A stretch of 64,000 nucleotides of DNA from an uncultured Eubacterium sp. (GTDB taxonomy: Bacteria > Bacillota > Clostridia > Lachnospirales > Lachnospiraceae): positions 1 to 64,000 of the forward strand of contig CAJUBZ010000004.1 in NCBI GenBank assembly GCA_910584795.1. Direction: 5' to 3'. The position numbers and the translations under genes are program-made. The notes beneath the pieces are model-generated. The model did not search any database and was not told where the DNA came from. It saw nothing but the letters and a program-made list of their open reading frames with translations. Shown in pieces: positions 34,646 to 44,246 of the stretch. Each line of letters opens with the position of its first letter. Position 1 is the stretch's first letter.

Positions 34646-36577
34646 TCATCTGTGAAAATATTTGTATATATCTTTTGCCACTTTCTGTGTAACAGAATTT
34701 ACCTTTACCAGCTCTTCAACATCAGCATTCCTAATAGCTTCAATAGATTTAAAATACCTCATCAAAGCCTTTCTTCTGGACGGTCCTACTCCCGGTATAT
34801 CATCAAGTACTGACTTTACTTCTTTTTTTCCTCTGAGACTTCTATGATATTCAATCGCAAATCTATGGGTTTCATCCTGTATTCTGGTAATTAACTGAAA
34901 CCCTTCTGAATGTGTATTAATAGGTATTTCCTCGTTATTATAATATAAACCTCTGGTACTATGATGGTCATCTTTTACCATACCGCAAACAGGAATATTT
35001 ATTCCCAGTTTATCAAGAACTTTCAAAGCCACATTTACCTGTCCTTTTCCTCCATCCATCATGATAATATCCGGAAACTTACTGAAACTTCCCAACTCAT
35101 AGTCTCCATCTTCCATATCCAGTTTTCTTCTCTCTTCCAATCCATGCTTGAATCTTCTCGTAAGTACCTCTTCCATACTTGCATAATCATCCGGTCCCTG
35201 AACCGTTTTAATTTTAAACTTACGATAATTATTTCGTTTCGGTTTTCCATCTTCATAAACAATCATAGATGCCACTGATTCATAACCATTGGTATTTGAT
35301 ATATCATAAGATTCCATTCGATGAATTCCCTCCACTCCAATTAACTCTTCTATCTCATGGACTGCACCAATTGTTTTCTTTTGCTCTCTGCGAAATTTTT
35401 CTTTATTCTGCTCTAATAAGTTTCTGGCATTCTTAGCTGCCAGTTCCACTAGTTTCTCTTTACTACCTTTCTTAGGATGAACAATCCTGACTGTATAATT
35501 CTGGTTTCTGCTAAGCATTTGAGACAATAATTCCGGCTCCTCCACCTCTTCCTGAACCAATAACTGATGTGGAATAAACGGTGTACCAATATAATACTGT
35601 TTGATGAAACTGGTGATAATATCTGTTCCGGTATCCCCTGGTGCTGTCGTAAGATAAAAATGCTCCCTTCCGATTAACTTTCCGTTTCTGACAAAGAAAA
35701 TCTGTACGACTGCATCATTTCCCTCCTCCGCATAAGCAATAATGTCCCTATCCTCAAACTTAAGTGATGTCATTTTTTGATTGCCTGCAACATGATTGAT
35801 GCTATTAATCAAGTCTCTGTACTCCATTGCCTTTTCAAAATCCATCTGTGCTGAAGCGTCCTGCATCTTTTGTTCCAGTTCTTTTATCGTTTCTTTGAAG
35901 TTCCCCTCTAAAAATCTGACTGCCTTTGTAATATTTTCTCCGTACTCATCCTTGCTGATATACCCCTGACAGGCTCCATCACATCTTCCCATATGATAAT
36001 AAAGGCATGGTCTTCCATTGACTGTTGGAGCTTCTTTTTTTTGCTCCTCAGAAAATACTTCTTTTTTCTCGGACTCCATGCTCTTCTCTTCCTTTACCAC
36101 AATGGACTTCCTGCAATTTCTTATCTTAAACATCTTCTGCAGTAATTCAATCGTATCTTTTACTGCCATACCGCTCGTAAATGGTCCAAAATATTTATTA
36201 CCGTCTTTTTTCATTGAGCGTGCTAATACAATCCTAGGATAGTCTTCACTGACAGTTACCATTACGTAAGGATACGTTTTATCATCCATGAGCATCGTAT
36301 TATATTTAGGGCGATATTCTTTAATAAGATTACACTCCAAAATCAAAGCTTCCAGCTCTGAATCTGTCAAAATATATTCAAATCTGGATACATTCGATAC
36401 CATTGATTCAATTTTCAAACTCTTTTTGGTGCTTTGTCTAAAATAGGAGCTGACACGCCTTTTTAAATTGACTGCTTTTCCCACATATATAATGTCATCA
36501 CGATTGTCATGCATTAGATACACCCCTGGTGTCTGGGGCATTTTTTTTAGTTCCTCTGAAAAATTAAAATTACTCAT
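34646..36577 (-). CDS. uvrC: Excinuclease ABC subunit UvrC
   Basis: A 643-aa repair nuclease subunit. N-terminal GIY-YIG domain (TPGVYLMHDNRDDIIYVGKA), a Cys-rich segment RPCLYYHMGRCDGACQGY, the UVR helical motif (DASAQMDFEKAMEYRDLI), RNase H-like C-domain (MESYDISNT, IIMMDGGKGQ) and final HhH (IPGVGPSRRKALMRYF). A 28-residue Glu/Lys-rich insert (about 157-186) before RPCLYY is longer than in most UvrC proteins. Start ATG is 36577. Confidence 0.96.
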   Translation of the reverse strand: MSNFNFSEELKKMPQTPGVYLMHDNRDDIIYVGKAVNLKRRVSSYFRQSTKKSLKIESMVSNVSRFEYILTDSELEALILECNLIKEYRPKYNTMLMDDKTYPYVMVTVSEDYPRIVLARSMKKDGNKYFGPFTSGMAVKDTIELLQKMFKIRNCRKSIVVKEEKSMESEKKEVFSEEQKKEAPTVNGRPCLYYHMGRCDGACQGYISKDEYGENITKAVRFLEGNFKETIKELEQKMQDASAQMDFEKAMEYRDLINSINHVAGNQKMTSLKFEDRDIIAYAEEGNDAVVQIFFVRNGKLIGREHFYLTTAPGDTGTDIITSFIKQYYIGTPFIPHQLLVQEEVEEPELLSQMLSRNQNYTVRIVHPKKGSKEKLVELAAKNARNLLEQNKEKFRREQKKTIGAVHEIEELIGVEGIHRMESYDISNTNGYESVASMIVYEDGKPKRNNYRKFKIKTVQGPDDYASMEEVLTRRFKHGLEERRKLDMEDGDYELGSFSKFPDIIMMDGGKGQVNVALKVLDKLGINIPVCGMVKDDHHSTRGLYYNNEEIPINTHSEGFQLITRIQDETHRFAIEYHRSLRGKKEVKSVLDDIPGVGPSRRKALMRYFKSIEAIRNADVEELVKVNSVTQKVAKDIYKYFHR

Positions 36578-36645
36578 AACGTTATTATATCATTTATTTA
36601 ATAAAAATTAAAAACGAAAGTAAAACTTTTTATAAATAAATAAAA

Positions 36646-36674
36646 AAGCCCAGAGAGGTTCTCCTCCTGAACTT
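36646..36674. terminator. Hairpin with T-runs on both strands, between ftsH and uvrC
   Basis: AGTTCAG-GAGG on the minus strand pairs with CCTC-T-CTGGGCT (several G-U pairs), followed by TTTTTTATT; T-runs occur on both strands. On the minus strand it would end a short transcript that begins after the ftsH terminator. Confidence 0.6.
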
Positions 36675-36709
36675 TTTTATTTTACATGTTTGTTTTTTCA
36701 TTCCTCAAC

Positions 36710-36754
36710 CTAGTTTTGATTTTTCTTTGTTTTTTGTTTTCTCTTTTGACTCAT
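36710..36754 (-). CDS. Possible 14-codon basic peptide
   Basis: ATG with AAGGGCGG a few nt upstream opens a 14-codon frame (MSQKRKQKTKKNQN) that ends in TAG just before the hairpin at 36646-36674. A TATAAT lies further upstream on the minus strand. It is flanked by terminators on both sides, so a small separate transcript is possible. It could equally be chance; no homologue is known to me. Confidence 0.25.
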   Translation of the reverse strand: MSQKRKQKTKKNQN

Positions 36755-36933
36755 AACCGCCCTTTCTATATATTTATTAAGCATTTCTTATTATGCGAAA
36801 TTGATTCTAATAATAATCCACACAATGTAAGATAATACCATACGATTATATGTCGCCATACAAAATATGAAATAATATATATTTTATAAACAAAATGTGT
36901 AAAAAATATAAATATATAACAATTTAAATAAAG

Positions 36934-36966
36934 AAAAACCGACTGGATTTCTCCTGCCGGTTTTTC
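36934..36966 (-). terminator. Terminator of ftsH
   Basis: Minus strand ACCGGCAGGA-GAAA-TCCAGTCGGT (one wobble, one mismatch) followed by TTTTTC, 23 bp after the ftsH stop. Confidence 0.8.
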
Positions 36967-36988
36967 ATCAATCAAGCTTATACTATGT

Positions 36989-38908
36989 TCAGTTTTCTTC
37001 GCCTGTTAAAGAATCTTCACTCTCATTTTCAACCTTTTCCTCTAGGCCACACTGATTAAAGATTTCCATAAACTCTTTTCCTGTAATTGTTTCTTTATCA
37101 TATAAAAATTCTGCAATCTTGTCTAACTTATCACGATTCTCCTGAAGTAATTGTTTTGCTGTCTCATATTTTTCTTTCAGTAAAATCTTCACTTCGTCCT
37201 CTATCTCTGTTGCAGTTTTATCACTGCAGTTCAATTGTGAATGTCCTCCGAGATACGGATCACTTATTTTTTCTAAACTCATAAGACCAAACTTTTCAGA
37301 CATACCATACTGAGCTATCATAGAACGTGCGATATTCGTTGCTTTTTCCATATCGTTGGAGGCACCCGTAGTAATGGAATGAAATACAATCTCCTCTGAT
37401 GCACGACCTGCCAGTAACGTAACAAGTTCTGCATTCAATTCATCTTTGGACATCAGATATTTTTCTTTTTCCGGTGCCTGAATGACATAACCAAGGCTTC
37501 CCATCGTTCTCGGAACAATCGTAATTTTTTGTACCGGTTCAGCATGTTTTTGTATCGCTGCAACCAATGCATGACCTACCTCATGAAAAGCTACAATTTT
37601 CTTTTCTTCTTTGCTGAGTATTCTGTCTTTCTTTTCTTTACCGGCAATTACGACTTCCACTGCTTCCATTAAATCGTCCTGGGAAATTGCCTTTCTACCA
37701 CATTTTACAGCATTAATAGCGGCTTCATTTACCATATTCGCTAAATCTGAACCTACTGCACCACTGGTCATATTGGCAATCGCATCTAAATCTACTGTCT
37801 CATCCAATTTGACATCTTTAGAATGTACCTTTAAAGTCTCTAATCTGCCTTTAAAATCCGGAGTATCTACAATAACTCTCCTGTCAAATCGTCCCGGTCT
37901 GAGCAGTGCCGGATCCAATACTTCCGGTCTGTTCGTCGCTGCCAGTATCATTATTCCCTTTGAAGAATCAAAGCCATCCATCTCTGCCAATAAGGCATTT
38001 AAAGTCTGCTCTCTCTCATCATTACCGCCGCCATATCTGGAGTCACGGCTTTTACCAATAGAGTCTATTTCATCTATAAATACAATACATGGTGCATTTT
38101 CTTCTGCCTGCTTAAATAAGTCTCTTACCCTTGAAGCTCCTACACCTACAAACATTTCTACAAAATCGGAACCGGATAATGAGAAAAATGGTACTTTCGC
38201 CTCTCCTGCCACTGCTTTTGCCAGTAAAGTTTTACCTGTTCCCGGAGGTCCCACTAACAATGCTCCTTTTGGAAGTTTTGCACCTATTGCAGTATATTTT
38301 CCCGGATTGTGAAGAAAATCCACCATCTCCACAACTGATTCCTTTGCCTCTTCCTGACCTGCTACATCCTTAAAAGTTACTCCTGTTTCTTTTTGAATAT
38401 ATACCTTGGCATTAGACTTTCCTACACCAAACACACCGCCGCCTTTTCCTCCGGTAGCCTTTTTCATAATAAACATCATTAGCAGCCAGAATACTACAAG
38501 CGGTAAGATCCATTGCAGTAAAATAAATAATATACTGGTTGATGTACTAGCCTGCTCCGCCTTAAAGGTAACACCTGCATATTTATTTTTTAAATCATTG
38601 ATTAATTCCGGATCATCTAATTGCGTAGTCCAAAAAGTTGTTCTTAATAAATGTGTGCCATCTTCTTTTGGCACAACATATATTTTACTGGAATCAAAAG
38701 TTACGCTTTCTACCAAATTACTATCCAGTAATTCTATAAAATAACTATATGTTATCTCCTTCTTCGTCATTGAATCAAACAGATACGAACTCATTGTTGT
38801 AAATAATAAAGCCGCAACTAATGCCACTACAATAGTAACAATGCGATTTCTCTTCTGATTGTCCTCATCCCCATGATTTCCCGGGGTTTTATTTCTGTTG
38901 TTTTCCAT
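36989..38908 (-). CDS. ftsH: ATP-dependent zinc metalloprotease FtsH
   Basis: A 639-aa membrane-bound AAA+ protease. Two N-terminal helices (IVTIVVALVAALLFTTM and SILFILLQWILPLVVFWLLM) flank an extracytoplasmic domain. AAA motifs: VGPPGTGKT, FIDEID and the SRH ATNRPEVLDPALLRPGRFDRR. The zinc site is HEVGH with the downstream Glu/Asp region, then a helical C-domain. It degrades membrane and short-lived proteins. Length normal. Single-gene unit. Confidence 0.97.
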   Translation of the reverse strand: MENNRNKTPGNHGDEDNQKRNRIVTIVVALVAALLFTTMSSYLFDSMTKKEITYSYFIELLDSNLVESVTFDSSKIYVVPKEDGTHLLRTTFWTTQLDDPELINDLKNKYAGVTFKAEQASTSTSILFILLQWILPLVVFWLLMMFIMKKATGGKGGGVFGVGKSNAKVYIQKETGVTFKDVAGQEEAKESVVEMVDFLHNPGKYTAIGAKLPKGALLVGPPGTGKTLLAKAVAGEAKVPFFSLSGSDFVEMFVGVGASRVRDLFKQAEENAPCIVFIDEIDSIGKSRDSRYGGGNDEREQTLNALLAEMDGFDSSKGIMILAATNRPEVLDPALLRPGRFDRRVIVDTPDFKGRLETLKVHSKDVKLDETVDLDAIANMTSGAVGSDLANMVNEAAINAVKCGRKAISQDDLMEAVEVVIAGKEKKDRILSKEEKKIVAFHEVGHALVAAIQKHAEPVQKITIVPRTMGSLGYVIQAPEKEKYLMSKDELNAELVTLLAGRASEEIVFHSITTGASNDMEKATNIARSMIAQYGMSEKFGLMSLEKISDPYLGGHSQLNCSDKTATEIEDEVKILLKEKYETAKQLLQENRDKLDKIAEFLYDKETITGKEFMEIFNQCGLEEKVENESEDSLTGEEN

Positions 38909-39182
38909 TGTTTTTCCTTTCTGCCTGTTATATTTAACACTGAAATATTTCTTACTCTTAACAATATGTTAAATGTTTTTTATATTATACCTTAACAATA
39001 TAACATATCATGGGCTTTTAATGTTAAAAATTGGTGAACATTTCTTTAATTTTTAATAATTTTTATTTTATTCTGGCAATGAAAACTCTATGGTAGTAAA
39101 CTGTTAAAGTATTTGTAATTAGCAATAAGTACAAATATATGATTGAAAATATATGTTAGTACACAATTAGGAGGAAAATGAA

Positions 39183-40781
39183 ATGTCAGTAAAGTACGTT
39201 TTTGTAACAGGCGGCGTAGTTTCCGGTCTCGGAAAAGGTATTACCGCCGCATCACTTGGCAGACTTCTGAAAGCCCGCGGCTACAAAGTTACCATGCAGA
39301 AGTTTGACCCCTACATTAACATTGATCCGGGTACTATGAACCCGGTACAACATGGTGAAGTTTTTGTCACTGACGATGGCGCTGAAACCGATCTTGACCT
39401 AGGGCACTATGAAAGGTTTATTGATGAGAGTTTAACCAAATACTCCAATGTAACTACCGGTAAAGTTTACTGGTCGGTACTCGAAAAAGAGAGACGTGGA
39501 GATTTTGGCGGTGGAACCGTTCAGGTTATTCCACATATAACAAACGAAATCAAAAACCGTTTTTACCACAGTCTAAATGAAGAAACTGAAATCGCAATCA
39601 TCGAGGTAGGCGGTACGGTTGGAGATATTGAATCCCAGCCTTATATCGAAGCAATTCGTCAATTTCAGCATGATGTAGGACACGACAATTGTATCTTAAT
39701 ACATGTGGCACTTATGGTTTATCTGCCTGCTTCTGAGGAAATGAAAACAAAACCGATTCAAATGAGTGTTAAGGAATTACAGCGTCTCGGTATCCAGCCG
39801 GATATCGTAGTCTGCCGTACAGAATATGAAATCAATGAGAGTTTAAAAGATAAAATCAGCTTATTCTGTAATGTTCCTTCAAGTCATGTTGTACAGAATC
39901 TCACAGTAGACATGCTTTACGAAGCACCACTTGCAATGGAAAAAGAACACTTGGCAGAAATTGTGTGTGAATGTCTTAAGTTAGACTGTCCTGAACCTGA
40001 TCTTGAAGATTGGAGAATTATGGTTGAATCAGCAAAAAACCCTACACAAGAAGTCACTGTAGCATTGGTAGGAAAATATATCGCTCTTCATGATGCTTAT
40101 ATCAGTGTGGTAGAATCTTTAAAACACGCAGGATACCCTAACCATACTACGGTTAATATTAAATGGGTAGACTCCGAGACAATCACTGATGAAAATGCAG
40201 ATGAAATATTTGCAGATATTTCCGGTATTCTTGTTCCCGGAGGTTTTGGCAAACGTGGTATTGACGGAAAACTTACTGCAATAAAATATGCAAGAGAAAA
40301 CAATATTCCATTTTTAGGACTTTGTCTTGGCATGCAGTTATCTATTGTAGAATTTGCAAGAAACGTACTGGGATATAGAGATGCACACAGTATCGAATTG
40401 AATCCTGCCACAACGCATCCGGTAATCAGTCTTATGCCTGATCAGGAAGGTGTTACAGATATTGGAGGCACCTTAAGGCTCGGTTCTTATCCTTGTGTTC
40501 TTGATAAAGACAGCAAAGCCTTCCAGTTATATGATAAAGAACTGATACATGAACGCCACCGCCACAGATATGAGGTAAATAACGATTATAGAAATGACTT
40601 AACAGCTAAGGGAATGAAACTCTCCGGTATATCGCCTGATGGACGCATTATTGAAATGATTGAGATACCTTCTCATCAATTTTTTGTTGCCACTCAGGCT
40701 CATCCGGAATTAAAAAGCCGTCCAAACAGACCACATCCTTTATTCCTTGGATTTGTGAATGCTGCTATTAATAATAAATAA
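39183..40781 (+). CDS. pyrG: CTP synthase
   Basis: A 532-aa enzyme with an N-terminal synthetase domain (VFVTGGVVSGLGKGITAASLG; EDGxETDLDLGHYERF-type loop) and a C-terminal glutamine amidotransferase domain (GLCLGMQLS with the catalytic Cys; HPE at the end of the triad). Makes CTP from UTP, ATP and glutamine. SD AGGAGG precedes ATG. No terminator-type or G-tract attenuator was seen in the 270-bp leader. Confidence 0.97.
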   Translation: MSVKYVFVTGGVVSGLGKGITAASLGRLLKARGYKVTMQKFDPYINIDPGTMNPVQHGEVFVTDDGAETDLDLGHYERFIDESLTKYSNVTTGKVYWSVLEKERRGDFGGGTVQVIPHITNEIKNRFYHSLNEETEIAIIEVGGTVGDIESQPYIEAIRQFQHDVGHDNCILIHVALMVYLPASEEMKTKPIQMSVKELQRLGIQPDIVVCRTEYEINESLKDKISLFCNVPSSHVVQNLTVDMLYEAPLAMEKEHLAEIVCECLKLDCPEPDLEDWRIMVESAKNPTQEVTVALVGKYIALHDAYISVVESLKHAGYPNHTTVNIKWVDSETITDENADEIFADISGILVPGGFGKRGIDGKLTAIKYARENNIPFLGLCLGMQLSIVEFARNVLGYRDAHSIELNPATTHPVISLMPDQEGVTDIGGTLRLGSYPCVLDKDSKAFQLYDKELIHERHRHRYEVNNDYRNDLTAKGMKLSGISPDGRIIEMIEIPSHQFFVATQAHPELKSRPNRPHPLFLGFVNAAINNK

Positions 40782-40785
40782 AAAT

Positions 40786-41048
40786 CGGTTTATCGAGGAA
40801 ACTTTCCTACTGAAACAATGCAGACAGCCAATGTCTTTACCTCGATTCTTGAACATTTATAGTAAATAAAAATAATACTGAATATTTTAAGCATTGACTT
40901 CATCTTCGAAAAAATCCTGATATTTTTTCTCAGGTAAGTCTGGACATTTGATTTTGTAAATCGAATCTCCGCTTAATATTCAGTATTATTTTTATTTTAT
41001 AAATGTATTCAAAACTCTCAAGTTCCAATATTGGCTGTCTGCATTGTT
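40786..41048. repeat. Large nested inverted-repeat element after pyrG
   Basis: Outer arms AACAATGCAGACAGCCAAT (40814-40832) and its perfect complement (41030-41048). A second pair inside, AATAATACTGAATATT against AATATTCAGTATTATT, with flanking ACATTTATA/TAAATGT matches; the centre has CCTGA...TCAGG. A third pair ATCGAGG (40793-40799) and CCTCGAT (40840-40846) competes with the outer arm. No ORF. The rest of 41049-41202 has no visible gene. Confidence 0.75.
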
Positions 41049-41202
41049 ACAGCATATATTCATATCTAATAAAAAAATAAGCGTTAATATATGTAAATTT
41101 TTGATGCATCTTATGAAAGTAAAATAGAATGCTTTCGCTTTATCATTTTATGGAGAAATCAAGGCTGGGTTTGAAAGATCTCTTACACTATAAATTTAAT
41201 CC

Positions 41203-42837
41203 TTATCCTCTATTCTGAGCATCTACCAGATTCTTACTATGATAAATTTCTCTCAATCTCGGCTTTTCAATCTTTCCTGTAGCATTTCTTGGAACCTCTG
41301 CAAAAATCACCTTTCTAGGCCTCTTATATCGAGGAAGTTCCTTACAGAATTCATTAATTTCTTCCTCACTGCACTCTGTATCCGGATTTAACTCGATTAT
41401 GGCAGCTGAGATTTCGCCAAGTCTTTCATCTGCCAGGCCAATAACCGCCACATCCTTAATTTTTGGATATTTACTTAAGAAATTTTCAATCTGTACGGGA
41501 TAAATATTTTCGCCACCACTGATAATAACATCTTTCTTTCTATCAACCAGATAAATAAATCCATCCACATCCTTTTCTGCCATATCACCTGTGTAAAGCC
41601 AGCCATTCTTCAAGCTTTCTTTTGTGGCTTGTTCATCATTATAATAACAAGTCATCACTCCCGGACCTTTAACAATCAGTTCACCAACATCTCCTTGCGG
41701 CACCTCATTACCTTCAGAATCTACAATCTTTGCTTCCCATCCATAGCCTGGAATACCAATAGCGCCTACTTTATGTATGTTTTCCACACCCAGATGAACA
41801 CAGCCAGGCCCTATGGATTCACTAAGACCATAATTGGTGTCATACTGATGATTTGGAAAATATTCTTTCCAACGTTTTATTAAACTCTGCGGAACCGGCT
41901 GAGCACCAATATGCATCAGTCTCCACTGCTCTATTTCATAATCATCCATTGTAATATCGCCCCTGTCAAGAGCCAGTAAAATATCCTGAGCCCATGGAAC
42001 CAACAGCCATACAATACTACAATGTTCATTAGATACTGTTTCCATAATTGTCTTTGGTGTCACACCTTTTAACAATACTGCCTTTCCACCTGTTAAAAAA
42101 CTACCAAACCAATGCATCTTCGCTCCAGTATGATACAATGGCGGAATACATAGAAATACGTCATCTTTTGTCTGTCCATGGTGATTCTGCTCTACCTTTG
42201 CAGCATGCATTAAACTCTCATGATTATGTAAAATAGCCTTTGGAAATCCTGTTGTTCCAGATGAAAAGTAGATTGCCGCATCATCCTTATCTGTCAATGA
42301 AATTTCTGGAGATAAAGAAGAACAGTTATTTACCAAATCATTATAATCTTCTGCGAAAGTAGGACAATCGCCTCCAACATAAAATAATATTCTTTTTTCA
42401 TCAATTTCATCCACGATTTTTTCCAAACGACCAATAAACTCCGGTCCAAAGAAAAGTACATCCGTCTCCGAAAGTTCCAAACAATACTTAATTTCCTGCT
42501 CATCAAAACGGAAATTCATTGGAACTGCAAGGGCTCCTGTTTTTAGAATTCCAAAATAAATTGGAAGCCACTCTAAACAGTTCATCATTAATATCGCCAC
42601 TTTGTCGCCTCTCTGAATTCCACGGCTTAACAATAAATTTGCTACACGGTTCGCTTTTTCATTAAAAACATGCCATGTAATTTCTCTTCTATACTGTTGA
42701 TTTACATCTGGCTGAATTAACTCATACTCACGCCACGTAACTCTTTTCTTTTCCTGTATATCCGGGTTTATTTCCACCAGTGCTACATCTTCTGCAAACT
42801 CTCTTGCATTTTTTTCTAATATCTCTGTAATTGGCAT
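41203..42837 (-). CDS. Acyl-CoA synthetase, AMP-forming
   Basis: A 544-aa ANL-superfamily ligase. P-loop-like YFSSGTTGFPKAIL, YGLSESIGPG, then GWLYTGDMAEKDVDGFIYLVDRKKDVIISGGENIYPVQIE and the C-terminal lysine in NATGKIEKPRLR. Activates a carboxylic acid to its CoA thioester through an acyl-AMP. With iorAB upstream, aryl acetates or branched acids are plausible substrates; sequence does not decide. Follows the amidohydrolase by about 130 bp. Confidence 0.88.
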   Translation of the reverse strand: MPITEILEKNAREFAEDVALVEINPDIQEKKRVTWREYELIQPDVNQQYRREITWHVFNEKANRVANLLLSRGIQRGDKVAILMMNCLEWLPIYFGILKTGALAVPMNFRFDEQEIKYCLELSETDVLFFGPEFIGRLEKIVDEIDEKRILFYVGGDCPTFAEDYNDLVNNCSSLSPEISLTDKDDAAIYFSSGTTGFPKAILHNHESLMHAAKVEQNHHGQTKDDVFLCIPPLYHTGAKMHWFGSFLTGGKAVLLKGVTPKTIMETVSNEHCSIVWLLVPWAQDILLALDRGDITMDDYEIEQWRLMHIGAQPVPQSLIKRWKEYFPNHQYDTNYGLSESIGPGCVHLGVENIHKVGAIGIPGYGWEAKIVDSEGNEVPQGDVGELIVKGPGVMTCYYNDEQATKESLKNGWLYTGDMAEKDVDGFIYLVDRKKDVIISGGENIYPVQIENFLSKYPKIKDVAVIGLADERLGEISAAIIELNPDTECSEEEINEFCKELPRYKRPRKVIFAEVPRNATGKIEKPRLREIYHSKNLVDAQNRG

Positions 42838-42967
42838 TTTTTATCCTTCTTCCTTATTTATAATCAGTTCTTATGTAAACTTAATACTTATACTGATTTT
42901 TACTTCGTCACTTTAAAGTTATAAACCATTATAAAAAATATAGTCTAATAAGTCAACAATGCTATTA

Positions 42968-43804
42968 TTATAAAAATCCAAAAATCCGATTGGCATTTTC
43001 ACCTAATATTAATTTTTTTTCATTATCTGAAAGCCCTGAATGTTGAAAATCTTCCAATGCCTGTATCTGATCATACCATGGACTGTCTGTTCCATACAGA
43101 ATCCGATCAGTTCCATGATTTTTTACCATTCTTCGAAACTGCTCATTCTCTAGCTTTACAGGAAACTTTGTGTTCAATACAACAGCTGTATCCAAATATA
43201 GTGGCAGTCCAATTAACTTATCTTCCACTTCATCCCACATTCTCCATCCCCCCATATGTGCTAAAATCAGTTTTTCCGGCTGAATATGGCTCCACAAATC
43301 CAATACCATATCCGGAGTGCAGTGTACTGTTTCAGGAAGTCCTACATCTTCTCCTGCATGAACAATAATTCCAAGTCCCTTATTGGCTGCATAATCTAAA
43401 ATATAGAGATATTTCTTATCATTAAAAAAAGTATGCTGATAATCAGGATGTATCTTAATTCCCTTCAATTCCATTGCAATAATATCATCTATAATCGCTT
43501 TGTAGTTTTCACAATCCGGATGAATCGCTCCAAAGTTAAAAATCCTTGTCTCATTCATCTTTTCATTTAATTTTGCTGACAATCTGTTAATCTTCTCCGG
43601 CTGATTCACATTTGTTGCCACAGGACACACTACCGATAAATCCATACCGGCATTTTTCGTACTGTCAGACAATCCTTGAAATGTCGGTATTCTGGCACAC
43701 TTTACCTCAAATCCCTGACCCTTTACAATATCTTTTTCCATATGGGCTATCGCACTTTCTGCGATTTTTTCCGGAAATGTATGTGTATGAATATCTATTA
43801 TCAT
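42968..43804 (-). CDS. Amidohydrolase-2 family metal-dependent hydrolase
   Basis: A 278-aa TIM-barrel protein. HxH in MIIDIHTHTFPEK, then GIKIHPDYQ, IVHAGEDVGLP, LAHMGGW and the Asp in YGTDSPWY, as in decarboxylases and hydrolases of the ACMSD type. Reaction unknown. The ORF can be read from 43894, but AAGGAG lies 7 nt before the ATG at 43804 and the HTH motif then sits at the N-terminus as usual, so 43804 is the start. Confidence 0.85.
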   Translation of the reverse strand: MIIDIHTHTFPEKIAESAIAHMEKDIVKGQGFEVKCARIPTFQGLSDSTKNAGMDLSVVCPVATNVNQPEKINRLSAKLNEKMNETRIFNFGAIHPDCENYKAIIDDIIAMELKGIKIHPDYQHTFFNDKKYLYILDYAANKGLGIIVHAGEDVGLPETVHCTPDMVLDLWSHIQPEKLILAHMGGWRMWDEVEDKLIGLPLYLDTAVVLNTKFPVKLENEQFRRMVKNHGTDRILYGTDSPWYDQIQALEDFQHSGLSDNEKKLILGENANRIFGFL

Positions 43805-43917
43805 TTGATTCTCCTTCTTTCCAAATATCTTTGCCAAACGCCTTACCAGCATACATTTTTGATAAAAACTTTTGCATTTTCCCACATTTTTCATAGGAAT
43901 TTTCTCATGTTTTTGTA

Positions 43918-44205
43918 TTAAAATTCTCCAGATGGTATTTTTATTCTCAGATAAGATGATGTATCAAAAAAATTATCAATAATATTTTCTCCAATAGTAC
44001 ATCCATCATCTAATTTAGACATATAAAGCGGAACTCCTCCTGTGATTCCATATGCCATTGCTAAATCTGTTTTATTAAAATTATGATAATATTCCTTTCA
44101 CTCCTCAAAGGAAAACGGAAGAATTTTCATTTGAGATGTTCTTCTCCCATAAAGTGGGCTTTGATAGCCCAGTAAGTTATTTATCTATAGGTAATTCATA
44201 GAACT
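43918..44205 (-). pseudogene. Decayed fragment of an AAA-type (DUF234-like) ATPase
   Basis: Read on the minus strand, one frame encodes NLLGYQSPLYGRRTSQMKIL, then PFSFEE, a TGA, KEYYHNFNKTDLAMAYGITG, GVPLYMSKLDDGCTIGENII and DNFFDTSSYL. That is the SPLYGRRT...TGGVPLY region of ATP-binding proteins common in anaerobes. In-frame stops are TAG (about 44190) and TGA within 44110-44118. The N- and C-terminal parts are missing. It interrupts the stretch between iorB and the amidohydrolase. Confidence 0.75.
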
Positions 44206-44246
44206 AAAAACGGAGCCATCACTGAACTGCAGATGACTCCGTTTTT
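44206..44246 (-). terminator. Terminator of iorAB
   Basis: Minus strand AAAAACGGAGTCATC pairs with GATGGCTCCGTTTTT (one wobble) around an 11-nt loop. It ends at the iorB stop codon. Confidence 0.85.

Noticed and set aside
36766..36975. 69-aa ORF between ftsH and uvrC on the minus strand
   Set aside because: It overlaps the ftsH terminator, has no SD, and its composition is AT-rich noise (runs of Ile, Phe, Tyr).
37611..38312. 233-aa plus-strand ORF opposite ftsH
   Set aside because: It is the antisense shadow of a well conserved gene; composition is Ser/Leu-rich and no motif or start signal fits.
38909..39182. PyrG attenuator or G-tract promoter
   Set aside because: No G-run at a likely transcription start and no terminator hairpin was found in the leader.
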